A stretch of 64,000 nucleotides of DNA from Bradyrhizobium nivariense (GTDB taxonomy: Bacteria; Pseudomonadota; Alphaproteobacteria; Rhizobiales; Xanthobacteraceae), in assembly GCF_029846715.1 (NCBI RefSeq), contig NZ_JARVWW010000016.1:1-64000 (forward strand). Direction: 5' to 3'. Below are positions 35,896 through 43,506 of this stretch, in pieces; the first letter of the stretch is position 1, and each line of letters begins with the position of its first letter. The translations under genes and the position numbers were made by a program. The notes beneath the pieces were generated by a model. It was not told the origin of the DNA. It worked only from the letters and a program-made list of their open reading frames with translations, and did no database searches.

Positions 35896-37227
35896 CTACC
35901 CGAGCTGAAACACCGCCACCGGCTGCTCATAGCCGCGCAGCTCGACCTCGCCGAGCGCGACGGCGTCGTCGCCGTCCGCGCCAAGCACCTCGCGAACGGC
36001 CGCGGAGATCAGGAGCTGCGAGCCGAACTCCTTGTTGAGCGCCTCCAGCCGTGAGGCGAAGTTCACGGTGTCGCCGATGACCGTGTATTCCTTGCGCCGG
36101 GGCGAGCCGATATTGCCGGCGACGACCTCGCCGAAATGAATGCCGATGCCGATCCGCAGCGGCCAGCTGGTCTCTGCGTTGATACGGTCCATCGCGGTCA
36201 ACATCTCGCGGCCCGCGGCAACCGCGCGATGCGCGGCGTCGGAGGCTTCCAGCGGCGCACCGAACAGCGCAAGAAAGCCGTCGCCCAAGAACTTGTTCAC
36301 GATGCCGCCCTCGCGGTCGAGGATATCGACCAGCACCGCGAAGGCGCCGTCGAGCCGGTCAACCACCTCTTGCGGCGTGCGCGTCTGCGCGCCGGCGGTG
36401 AAGCCGCGAAAATCGACGAACATCACGGCGACGCGGCGAAGGTCGCCGGCCGCGCTCGTGCCCTCCGCCATCAGCCGCTCCACCACCTGCGGCGAGACGT
36501 GCTGGCCGAACAGGTTCGTCACCCGGTCGCGCGCTGTGGCCGCCGCGATGCTTGCGGCAAATTGCCGCCGCAATCGCGCGCCGACGGCGCCCGCGAGCAC
36601 GCCGCAGATCAGGATGATGGTGCTGCGCACGGCGTGAAAGTAGATCAGGGGTTCGCCGGCGTCGCTAGCCGAATTGTAGTACAGCGCGACGGCCAAGAGT
36701 TCGGCTGCGGCCACAAATCCCGTGAAGGTGGACAGCCAGAAATCGAGCCGCAGCGTCGAAAGAATGATGAAGATGAAATAGGCCAGTGGCAGCACGAAGC
36801 CGAGCGCCTGGCTCGCGCCCATGCTGCGAATCTGCAGGATCAGGATGATCGTCGGCAGCGACGTTTCGATTGTTGCGCCGATATAGCGCCTGATCACCGG
36901 CAGGTCGCGATCGAGCCTGAGGTTTCGCCTGATCTGGCTGTGGACCCAAACCTCGAAGAGGAGGAAGCCCGCCAAGAGGGCGTATTCGCGGACGAGGCCC
37001 TCCGTCCCGCGCCAGACCCGGTTCACGATGGCAGGATCGATCAGGTAGGTTGCGGTGAGGAACAAGATCATGACGCAGCCCGTCGTGATCAGCGCCCTCA
37101 CCCGCAACGGCTCGGTGCGCAGCACCTCCCGCGTCAGCTCGCGCTCGAAATCCTCCGACAAGACCGCATGCTGCCGCGTCTTTCTGCTCGCAAATCTGAC
37201 CATTCCGCCCCTCGATTCCGGGGGCAT
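35896..37227 (-). CDS. membrane adenylate/guanylate cyclase
   Basis: A 443-residue protein with about six membrane helices (residues 45-225, MASE-like, no periplasmic domain) and a class III cyclase domain (about 255-440). The metal-binding Asp are in VMFVDFRGFTAG and FLGDGFLALFG; GDTVNFASRLEALN has the Asn/Arg pair, so it is probably active. It begins 6 bases after the ABC permease stop and has GAGGCAAG before the ATG, so it is translated with the efflux operon. A second ATG at 37203 is possible. Coupling of an efflux pump with cAMP synthesis is unusual. Confidence 0.88.
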   Translation of the reverse strand: MPPESRGGMVRFASRKTRQHAVLSEDFERELTREVLRTEPLRVRALITTGCVMILFLTATYLIDPAIVNRVWRGTEGLVREYALLAGFLLFEVWVHSQIRRNLRLDRDLPVIRRYIGATIETSLPTIILILQIRSMGASQALGFVLPLAYFIFIILSTLRLDFWLSTFTGFVAAAELLAVALYYNSASDAGEPLIYFHAVRSTIILICGVLAGAVGARLRRQFAASIAAATARDRVTNLFGQHVSPQVVERLMAEGTSAAGDLRRVAVMFVDFRGFTAGAQTRTPQEVVDRLDGAFAVLVDILDREGGIVNKFLGDGFLALFGAPLEASDAAHRAVAAGREMLTAMDRINAETSWPLRIGIGIHFGEVVAGNIGSPRRKEYTVIGDTVNFASRLEALNKEFGSQLLISAAVREVLGADGDDAVALGEVELRGYEQPVAVFQLG

Positions 37228-37233
37228 CTTGCC

Positions 37234-38388
37234 TCAATCCAGCGTGCGGCGGAAGCGCGTCACGGCGATGGTCATGGCGAGCAGCATCAGGGCCGCCAGC
37301 GCCAGCGCGTCGAAGCGCAAATTCTGCATGCTCGCGCCCTTCAGCATGATGGCGCGGACGATGCGCAGATAGTGCGTCAGCGGCAGGCCTTCGCCGACAT
37401 ATTGCGCCCAGGCCGGCATGCCGGCGAACGGGAACATGAAGCCCGAGAGCAGGATGCTCGGCAGGAAGAACATCATCGACATCTGCATGGCCTGGAGCTG
37501 GTTCTGCACCACCGTCGAGATGGTGTAGCCGATCGACAGATTGGTCGCGATGAACAGCGTCGACAGCAGCGCCAGCAGGAACAGGTTGCCGAGCACGGGG
37601 ACGCCGAACAGGAACACGCCGATGCTGATGATCAGGAAGGCCTGGACGAAGCCGACCAGCACATAAGGAATGATCTTGCCGAACATCACCTCGACCGGCC
37701 TGATCGGCATCGATAGCAGGCTCTCCATGGTGCCGCGCTCGACCTCGCGCGTGACCGAGAGCGCGGTGAAGATCAGCATGGTCATGGTGAGGATGGTACC
37801 GACGAGGCCCGGCACGATGTTGAGGCTGGAGACCGCGGCCGGATTGTAGCGCGCGTGCGCGCGGATCTCGAACGGCATCTCCGGGGGATTGCCGATGTAG
37901 AGATCGTGCTTGAGCGCCGTCTGCACGACCATCCCGAGCGAACCGATTGCCGAACTCGCCGCAACCGGATCGGTGGCGTCGGCCGCGACCAGCAGCGCCG
38001 GCTTGTCGCCACGCCGCACCGCCCGCTCGAAACCGCGCGGGATCTCGACGCCGAACAGCACCTTGCCGGACTTCAGCAGATTGTCGAACTCCTCGACGTC
38101 GTGCACCTCGTAGATGAAGCGGAAATAGGCGGTGTTTTCCAGCGCCTTCAGGATCGACCGGGCGAGATCGGAGTCCTCCTGGAGCAGGACCGCGCTCGGC
38201 AGATTGTGCGGCGTGGTGTTGATGGCATAGCCGAACAAAAGGAGCTGCATCACCGGCAGCATCACGATCATCGCGAACGAGACGCGGTCGCGTTTGAGCT
38301 GGATGAACTCCTTGACCAGCATCGCATAGGAGCGCCTCCAGAAGCCGAAACGCTCGCGGATTTCGTGCGGATGATCGACAACACTCAT
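37234..38388 (-). CDS. ABC-2 type permease, efflux operon
   Basis: A 384-residue inner-membrane permease of the YhhJ/YbhR type: one helix near residue 33-53, a large periplasmic domain (about 60-185), and five C-terminal helices with GTMESLLSMPIRPVEVMFGK and PSILLSGFMFPFAGMPAWAQ. It overlaps the ATPase gene by 4 bases (ATGA). Together with the ATPase and the HlyD protein it forms a tripartite-like exporter (compare YbhGFSR). Only one permease is present, so it probably works as a homodimer. Confidence 0.9.
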   Translation of the reverse strand: MSVVDHPHEIRERFGFWRRSYAMLVKEFIQLKRDRVSFAMIVMLPVMQLLLFGYAINTTPHNLPSAVLLQEDSDLARSILKALENTAYFRFIYEVHDVEEFDNLLKSGKVLFGVEIPRGFERAVRRGDKPALLVAADATDPVAASSAIGSLGMVVQTALKHDLYIGNPPEMPFEIRAHARYNPAAVSSLNIVPGLVGTILTMTMLIFTALSVTREVERGTMESLLSMPIRPVEVMFGKIIPYVLVGFVQAFLIISIGVFLFGVPVLGNLFLLALLSTLFIATNLSIGYTISTVVQNQLQAMQMSMMFFLPSILLSGFMFPFAGMPAWAQYVGEGLPLTHYLRIVRAIMLKGASMQNLRFDALALAALMLLAMTIAVTRFRRTLD

Positions 38389-39317
38389 TGGAAATTGTCC
38401 TTGGAGCGTCCCATCAGCTCGATGAAGACGTCTTCCAGCGAGGGCGCGGATTTCTGCCAGTGCAGGCCGCCTTTGTCACGCCACGGCGCGATGCTGGCCT
38501 CGAGTGCCGGGACGTCGCGCCCCGAGACGTGCAGCGAAGTGCCGAATGGCGCCACCATATCAACCCCGGGCTTGCCGGTAAGTTCGGCTCCGAGCCCGTT
38601 GAGGTCGTCGCCCGTGACGGTGTAGGTGGTGAGCGCGGACTTCGCGATCACCTCGTCCACCGTGCCGTGGGCCAGCAGATGGCCATAGGCGATGTAGGCG
38701 ATCTCGTGACAGCGCTCGGCCTCGTCCATGTAGTGGGTCGAGACCAGCACGGTGAGCCCGTCGGCGGCAAGCGCGTGGATCTCGTTCCAGAAGTCACGGC
38801 GCGCCTTGGGATCGACGCCGGCGGTGGGTTCGTCGAGCAACAACAGTTTCGGATTGGGCAGCGTGCAGGCCCCGAGCGCCAGCCGCTGCTTCCAGCCGCC
38901 GGAGAGCTCGCCCGCGAGCTGCTCCTCACGGCCCGAGAGCCCGATCCGCTTGATCATGTCGCGGGCCGCACCGCGCGCATCGGCAAGGCCATAGAGCCGC
39001 GCAACGAATTCGAGGTTCTCGCGGACCGAGAGGTCCTGGTAGAGACTGAAGCGCTGGGTCATGTAGCCGACCTGGCGCTTGATCTTTTCGGCATCGCGCC
39101 GGATGTCATAGCCGAGACAGGTGCCCTCGCCGCTGTCGGGTGTGAGCAGGCCGCAGAGAATGCGGATGGTGGTGGTCTTGCCGGATCCGTTCGGCCCGAG
39201 GAAGCCGTAGATCGAGCCGCGCTTCACCTGCATCGACAGATCGTGCACGACCTCGCGGCCGCCGAACGATTTCGTCAGGCCCTTGACGTCGATCGCGATG
39301 CCGTTGCCGCCGTTCAT
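38385..39317 (-). CDS. ABC transporter ATPase, efflux operon
   Basis: A 310-residue ATPase. Walker A GPNGSGKTTT at residues 41-50, the signature ELSGGWKQRLALG near 135-147, Walker B LLLLDEPTAGVD after it, and the switch His in VSTHYMDEAE. The C-terminal 75 residues (from TYTVTGDDL) are a regulatory domain. It overlaps the permease and the HlyD genes by 4 bases each. Single ATPase domain, so it must dimerise. Confidence 0.93.
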   Translation of the reverse strand: MNGGNGIAIDVKGLTKSFGGREVVHDLSMQVKRGSIYGFLGPNGSGKTTTIRILCGLLTPDSGEGTCLGYDIRRDAEKIKRQVGYMTQRFSLYQDLSVRENLEFVARLYGLADARGAARDMIKRIGLSGREEQLAGELSGGWKQRLALGACTLPNPKLLLLDEPTAGVDPKARRDFWNEIHALAADGLTVLVSTHYMDEAERCHEIAYIAYGHLLAHGTVDEVIAKSALTTYTVTGDDLNGLGAELTGKPGVDMVAPFGTSLHVSGRDVPALEASIAPWRDKGGLHWQKSAPSLEDVFIELMGRSKDNFQ

Positions 39318-40255
39318 CGCTTGTCCGCCACCGGAGTTTTTGGATTGAAATAGACGTTGATCGGCTGCCCGACCCGCAAGGCGTCGGGACGCGAGGGCCG
39401 CGCCTGGATCAGGTAGACCAGCTTGTTGCGCTCATCGAGACTGTAGATCACCGGCGGAGTGTATTCGGCCGAGGTCGCGATGAAATAGATCTTCGCGGTG
39501 AGATCGGCGGCGCAATTGTCGCAGGCGATCCGCACCGTGTCGCCGATCGCGAGCTTTGGCAGTTCGGACTCGGGCACGAAGAAGCGCAGCTTCATGTTGC
39601 CGGGCGGCATGATCGAGAGCACCGGCCGCTGCGCCGCCACCATCTCGCCCTCGCGGAAATAGATCTGCTGGATGGTGCCGGCCACAGGCGCAAAGCCCTT
39701 GCGCCGCGCCATCCGCGTCTCCGACGTCGCCACCCGCGCTTCCGCCACGCGCAGCGCGGAGACGGCGGAATCGAGATTGGCTTGCGTGCCCGAACCGGTC
39801 TTGCTCAGCGAGGCCGCGCGATCATAGGTTTGCTGCGCGTTCGCCAGCGTCGCCTTGTTCTGGTTGAGATCGGCAAGCTGGAGATCGTCGTCGACTGAAT
39901 AAAGGTTATCGCCGACCTTGACCTCATCGCCCTCGCGGATGTTCAGCTTCGTCACGCGGCCCGCCTCGTCCGGGCTGACATAGATCATGTCGGCCTCGAC
40001 CCAGCCCTGGAAGCCGGGATCGCGCTTCTCGTTGCAACCGGTAAGGCCGGTTGCGAGGACTAGAATCGCGATCGAACAGAACCGCGCCGAAAACTGAATC
40101 GCGTTTGGCGGCAGCAACGGCTGTCGACCCCTCACCCTGAGGAACCGCGAAGCGGCGTCTCGAAGGGCGAAGGGCCGCAGCCGGGCCTGCATCCTTCGAG
40201 ACGCGCGTTCCGCGCTCCTCAGGATGAGGTGAGAGATGCTTTGCGACGACCTCAT
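39314..40255 (-). CDS. HlyD-family periplasmic adaptor, lipoprotein, with repeat in N-terminus
   Basis: A 313-residue membrane fusion protein. The lipoprotein signal FCSIAILVLATGLTGC lies at about residues 59-74, not at the N-terminus; then follow the biotinyl-like half (FQGWVEADMIYVSPDEAG, IREGDEVKVGD), a coiled coil (about 120-165) and the second half-motif with VAGTIQQIYFREGEMV. The ATG at 40255 is well supported: GGAGG lies five bases ahead and it overlaps the tetR stop as ATGA. Residues about 9-43 are encoded by a palindromic repeat, inserted in frame; this moves the lipobox inward, so export may be weakened. Confidence 0.82.
   Translation of the reverse strand: MRSSQSISHLILRSAERASRRMQARLRPFALRDAASRFLRVRGRQPLLPPNAIQFSARFCSIAILVLATGLTGCNEKRDPGFQGWVEADMIYVSPDEAGRVTKLNIREGDEVKVGDNLYSVDDDLQLADLNQNKATLANAQQTYDRAASLSKTGSGTQANLDSAVSALRVAEARVATSETRMARRKGFAPVAGTIQQIYFREGEMVAAQRPVLSIMPPGNMKLRFFVPESELPKLAIGDTVRIACDNCAADLTAKIYFIATSAEYTPPVIYSLDERNKLVYLIQARPSRPDALRVGQPINVYFNPKTPVADKR
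40130..40229. repeat. palindromic repeat inside the hlyD-type gene
   Basis: CCTCACCCTGAGG at the left end pairs with CCTCAGGATGAGG at the right; inside, CGCGAAGCGGCGTCTCGAAG is mirrored by CTTCGAGACGCGCGTTCCGC. It is of the usual intergenic type but lies wholly within an open reading frame, adding about 33 codons without a stop. Confidence 0.8.
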
Positions 40256-40953
40256 GTCGTCCTCCGTTCGCCAAAAATCAAATCGAGATGGACGCGCAGC
40301 ATGTCCTGAGCGTCGAGCGGCGCATGCCGCGCAAACAGGCTCTGCCAGATCACCGCGATCATCGCGGGCGCGACCAGGATCTGCGGGTAGCGCGCGAGGT
40401 CCTTTTCGCGGATCTCGCCGCGGGCAATGCCGAGCTCGATCAGCGCGCGCATGCCGGCGATCCCGCGCGAGACCACCTCGCGGTAATAGAAGTCAGCGAC
40501 GGAAGGAAAGCGCGGCCCCTCCGCCACGATCAGCCGCACGAGATCGCCACGCCTGGTGCCGATGACCTCTTTCAGGAAATTGCCGGCAAAGGCCTCGACG
40601 AGGTCGCGCACCGAGCCTGTCGGCGGCGGCAGCGCGGTCAGCCGCGTCACCACCGGCACGATCACAGTGCGTACCAGCTCCTCGAACATCGATTCCTTGT
40701 CCCTGAAGTGCAGGTAGATCGTGCCCTTCGCCACCCCCGCACGCTTCGCAATGTCGTCGAGCCGCGTCGCGGCAAAGCCGCGCGCGATGAACTCCTCCAT
40801 CGCGGCGTCCACGATCGCAGCACGCCGTTCAGCCGCACGTGTGGCGCGGTTCGAGGCCGGTGCCTCGCCGCTGCCAGCGAGCGCAAAGGCCTTTGCGTTG
40901 GCGCGAGCTGCGGACGGCGTGGCGGCCTTGGTGGGCTTCCTTGTCATCTTCAA
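40252..40953 (-). CDS. TetR/AcrR family repressor of the efflux operon
   Basis: A 233-residue regulator. A basic, Ala-rich N-terminal tail precedes the helix-turn-helix at about residues 45-90 (IVDAAMEEFIARGFAATRLD, IAKRAGVAKGTIYLHFRDKE), then a ligand domain with VARLIVAEG-like LVRLIVAEGPRFPSVADFYY. Its ATG is three bases from a 10+10 inverted repeat, and it is the first gene of an overlapping tetR-hlyD-ATPase-permease-cyclase operon. Auto-repression released by a pump substrate is the expected logic. A second Met two codons later could also start it. Confidence 0.92.
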   Translation of the reverse strand: MKMTRKPTKAATPSAARANAKAFALAGSGEAPASNRATRAAERRAAIVDAAMEEFIARGFAATRLDDIAKRAGVAKGTIYLHFRDKESMFEELVRTVIVPVVTRLTALPPPTGSVRDLVEAFAGNFLKEVIGTRRGDLVRLIVAEGPRFPSVADFYYREVVSRGIAGMRALIELGIARGEIREKDLARYPQILVAPAMIAVIWQSLFARHAPLDAQDMLRVHLDLIFGERRTT

Positions 40954-40955
40954 AA

Positions 40956-40977
40956 TATGACTGACTGGTCAGTCATA
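40956..40977. promoter_or_regulatory. TetR operator
   Basis: TATGACTGAC-TG-GTCAGTCATA is a perfect inverted repeat of two 10-base arms with a 2-base spacer, placed just upstream of the tetR start. TGACTGACTGGTCAGTCA-type dyads are typical AcrR/TetR sites. Repressor binding here would cover the promoter of the whole operon. Confidence 0.85.
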
Positions 40978-41013
40978 GTCAAGTCAGTGCTGCAGACCCA
41001 ACCGCGCAAACGA

Positions 41014-41049
41014 ATTAGTGTTGACTAATTCATTAGCGTCGACTACTTT
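41014..41049 (+). promoter_or_regulatory. candidate promoter and direct repeat of the ArsR gene
   Basis: ATTAGTGTTGACTAA (41014-41028) and ATTAGCGTCGACTA (41032-41045) are imperfect direct repeats. TTGACT (41021-41026) and TACTTT (41044-41049) are 17 bases apart as possible -35 and -10 boxes. The start codon is only 8 bases after the -10, so the mRNA would have almost no leader. Confidence 0.4.
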
Positions 41050-41056
41050 AACGCCT

Positions 41057-41392
41057 ATGATCGAAGCCGCCCCAAATCCCGTCACCACCGTGATGCGCGC
41101 CCTCGCCGATCCGACCCGGCGCGCCGTGTTCGAGCGCGTCTTCGAGCGCAAGGAGATCAGCGTCGCCGAGCTCACGCGCGGAAGCGGCGTGACGCAAGGC
41201 GCGATCTCGCAACACCTGAAGTCCCTCAAGCAGGCCGGCCTCGTCGCCGAGCGCGCCGAGGGCCGCAACGTCTATTACCGCGCCGCGCCGCAAGGACTCG
41301 AGCCGCTGGTCACCTGGATGGACCATTACGGCGTGTTCTGGCGCGAGCGCTTCCAGAACCTGCGTGACCTCTTGAAGGAGATCGATCCATGA
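41057..41392 (+). CDS. ArsR family transcriptional regulator
   Basis: A 111-residue winged-helix protein. VMRALADPTRRAVFERVFER and ISVAELTRGSGVTQGAISQH are the recognition parts; LKSLKQAGLVAERAEGRNVY forms the wing. No Cys metal site is present, so it belongs to the non-metal group that is usually coupled to an AHSA1 gene. It overlaps the next gene by 4 bases. The frame is open from a GTG at 41018, but the ATG at 41057 fits the family start. Confidence 0.9.
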   Translation: MIEAAPNPVTTVMRALADPTRRAVFERVFERKEISVAELTRGSGVTQGAISQHLKSLKQAGLVAERAEGRNVYYRAAPQGLEPLVTWMDHYGVFWRERFQNLRDLLKEIDP

Positions 41393-41886
41393 GTGCAGCC
41401 GAGTTGAAAGCCGAGACCCAAGGAAAAGTCCAAGGAAGCGTCCAGGAAGACATCCGGGACATCGTCATCGACGAGGTGCTGCCTCATGCGCCGGAGACGA
41501 TCTGGAAGGCGCTGACCAGTGCCCAGCTGATCGCGCGCTGGCTGATGCCGCCGACCGGTTTCGAGGCCGTCAAAGGCAACACTTTCACCTACCAAACCAC
41601 GCCGGGCGGCGCCTGGGATGGCGTCATCCATTGTCGCGTCCTGGAAGTCGTGCCGAACCGGCGACTCGTCTACGCCTGGAAGGGCGGCGACGAGCGCAAC
41701 ACCGGCTACGGCGCGCCGCTCGACACTGTCGTGACGTGGTCCCTCACCCCGGTCGAGGCCGGCACGCGGATCCGTCTGGTTCATGCAGGCTTCGTCCTGC
41801 CCAGGAACGAGTCCGCCTACACGGGCATGAGCGGCGGCTGGAAGAAGGTCGTCCGCCAGCTCGACGAGATCAGCGGCGAAGAGTGA
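41389..41886 (+). CDS. SRPBCC/AHSA1 domain protein
   Basis: A 165-residue protein with a Bet v1-like ligand pocket (residues about 25-160): VLPHAPETIWKALTSAQLIA, RWLMPPTGFEAVKGN and YAWKGGD are typical for the AHSA1 group. These proteins often follow ArsR genes and may bind a hydrophobic ligand or aid a heat-shock partner. Start overlaps the arsR stop (ATGA), so translation is coupled. The first 20 residues are a variable charged tail. Confidence 0.87.
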   Translation: MSAAELKAETQGKVQGSVQEDIRDIVIDEVLPHAPETIWKALTSAQLIARWLMPPTGFEAVKGNTFTYQTTPGGAWDGVIHCRVLEVVPNRRLVYAWKGGDERNTGYGAPLDTVVTWSLTPVEAGTRIRLVHAGFVLPRNESAYTGMSGGWKKVVRQLDEISGEE

Positions 41887-41898
41887 GGAGATACTGCG

Positions 41899-42312
41899 AT
41901 GGACAAGCCCTATACCGGCGGCTGCGCCTGCGGCGCGATCCGCTATTCGATTCTGAGTGAGCCGCTGTTCAGCAATCACTGCCAGTGCCGGGACTGCCAG
42001 CGGGAAAGCGGCAGCGGCCACGGCTCCTACATGACCTTCGCGCGCGCCGGGGTCGCGGTGATGGGCGAGGCGAAGCATTGGGACATGGTCGGCGACAGCG
42101 GCAACGCGAAAACACGCGCTTTCTGCTCCGTCTGCGGCTTGCCGGTCTACATGACCTTCGCAGCGATGCCCGACATCTTCACCATCCGCGCCGCAAGCCT
42201 CGACGAGCCCGCCCGCTACAAACCGCAGGTGGTGACTTACGCCGCGCGCGGTCATGACTGGGATCGCCTCGATCCGGACCTGCCGAAATTCACCGGCATG
42301 CCGCCAGGGTAA
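41899..42312 (+). CDS. GFA family protein (glutathione-dependent formaldehyde-activating-like)
   Basis: A 137-residue protein of the CENP-V/GFA fold. Cys ligands for zinc are visible: GGCACGAIRY (two Cys), CQCRDCQRESG (three Cys) and FCSVCGLPVYM (two Cys). It lies 12 bases after the AHSA1 gene in the same operon. True glutathione-formaldehyde activity is proven for few members, so the function is unclear. Confidence 0.88.
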   Translation: MDKPYTGGCACGAIRYSILSEPLFSNHCQCRDCQRESGSGHGSYMTFARAGVAVMGEAKHWDMVGDSGNAKTRAFCSVCGLPVYMTFAAMPDIFTIRAASLDEPARYKPQVVTYAARGHDWDRLDPDLPKFTGMPPG

Positions 42313-42337
42313 GGCGCTAGCCGCGCGTGGGGTGCAC

Positions 42338-42462
42338 TCCCTCTCCTGCTTGCGGGAAGGGGCTGGGGAGAGGGTGTTTCCGCAACGGGACAATCCCTGA
42401 GCGGAGAGAGCCCTCACCCGCGCCTTCGGCCCGACCTCTCCCGCAAGCAAGCGGGAGAGGTG
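42338..42462. repeat. palindromic repeat, CTCTCCCGC/GCGGGAGAG family
   Basis: CTCCCTCTCCTGCTTGCGGG and GAGCCCTCACCCGCGCCTTCG then GACCTCTCCCGCAAGCAAGCG form long inverted repeats around GGGGAGAGGGTG. It is related to the element at 107-220 and lies between convergent genes. Confidence 0.65.
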
Positions 42463-42481
42463 AAACCAACCAGCACCTACG

Positions 42482-42892
42482 TCAACTATGAAATTTCAAC
42501 CCATCGACGATCTTGTCGATCACCTTGCGCTCCGCGCGCATGGCGAGACCGACGAGGTTGAGATCGGCGCGCTCGACCGCCCTCACCGCTTCGCGATTGG
42601 CGGCATCGTGCGTGGTCGTGAACATGTCCTCGGTGTAGACCGCCGCAGCCACATTGCGCGACAACGCGCGGTCGAGCGCGCGCGACAGCGCGGGACCGTC
42701 AGCGCCGTAGATCAGGATCGGCTGGCCAATCAGCGCGTGATATTTCGTACCCGAAGCGTCCTCATAGGGCTCGCCGATGCATTCCGGAAAGGCCGCGGCG
42801 ATGCCGCTGGTGAGGAAGGCCGCGACGTTGAGCTTCTGCCAGGCTTGAAGATCGGTGCGGATCACGACGGCGATCTTGGTATCGAATTGCAT
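42482..42892 (-). CDS. DUF2000 protein
   Basis: A 136-residue protein of the DUF2000 family (peptidyl-tRNA hydrolase-like fold). FDTKIAVVIRTDLQAWQKLN begins the domain and NVAAFLTSGIAA follows; GQPILIYGADGPALSRALDR and YTEDMFTTTHDAANREAVRA form the second half. The function is not known. It stands alone between repeats. Confidence 0.8.
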   Translation of the reverse strand: MQFDTKIAVVIRTDLQAWQKLNVAAFLTSGIAAAFPECIGEPYEDASGTKYHALIGQPILIYGADGPALSRALDRALSRNVAAAVYTEDMFTTTHDAANREAVRAVERADLNLVGLAMRAERKVIDKIVDGLKFHS

Positions 42893-42955
42893 GCAACTCC
42901 CCGGCTGTCATTCCGGACTCGATGCTACGCACCATCGGAATGACGGCAAGAGAAA

Positions 42956-43345
42956 TCAACCTTTGGCGTCGCAGGCCCAGGCGCGGATCACGCATTCCTT
43001 GCCGCCGTATTTGTAGCATTCGCGCGTGGCGGCATTGAGCGAGGCCGAGATCTTCGGCTTCACGGCGTAGCCATAGGCGCCGCAGGGGTTGGCCATATCG
43101 ACAGACATCGCCGCGCAGGCGCGCTTGATGGTCACGGTCGTGCAGTCGCCCTTGCACTGCTTCTGCGCCGCGGCGCGCGCCTCGTGCTCGGCGCCGTAAT
43201 CGAACGCCTGGCCATAGGCACCGCACTTGCCGACCGCAAACGCTCCGGCGGCGTGCGCATCCGTGATGTGGCGAGCGCCGGCGATGCAAACCGACAGCGC
43301 AAAGAAAAACATCGCGCAACGGCGCGCGACGACGTTCGAAGCCAT
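42956..43345 (-). CDS. secreted DUF4189 protein
   Basis: A 129-residue protein with a signal peptide (about 1-32, FFFALSVCIAGARHITDAHA) and a DUF4189 domain rich in Cys: GKCGAYGQAFDYGAEHEARA, CKGDCTTV, RACAAMSVDMANPCGAYGYA and TRECYKYGGKECVIRAWACD. Eight or more Cys suggest disulfides in the periplasm. The function of the family is unknown. Confidence 0.8.
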   Translation of the reverse strand: MASNVVARRCAMFFFALSVCIAGARHITDAHAAGAFAVGKCGAYGQAFDYGAEHEARAAAQKQCKGDCTTVTIKRACAAMSVDMANPCGAYGYAVKPKISASLNAATRECYKYGGKECVIRAWACDAKG

Positions 43346-43469
43346 GGAAAAACCCCTCCCCCCAAGGCAGGTGAAGGCAACTCTAAGCGCCGGTCGTTTC
43401 CAGATGGTGAACGGGCGGTGAAATCGGTGGTCGGAACCCGGTAGCGGACCGAGAGCACAGCTTCATAAA

Positions 43470-43499
43470 GTGGGTTGGCGTAGCGCAACTAACCCACCT
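43470..43499. repeat. short palindromic repeat, GTGGGTT/AACCCACC
   Basis: GTGGGTTGGCGTAGCGC and AACTAACCCACC are inverted arms next to the 3' end of the MobA-like gene. It matches part of 17160-17271. Confidence 0.55.
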
Positions 43500-43506
43500 T
43501 GCGGCA

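Noticed and set aside
36136..37716. 526-codon open frame opposite the cyclase and ABC permease
   Set aside because: Mirror of two well-supported minus genes; composition is Arg/His/Gln/Asp-rich with no domain.
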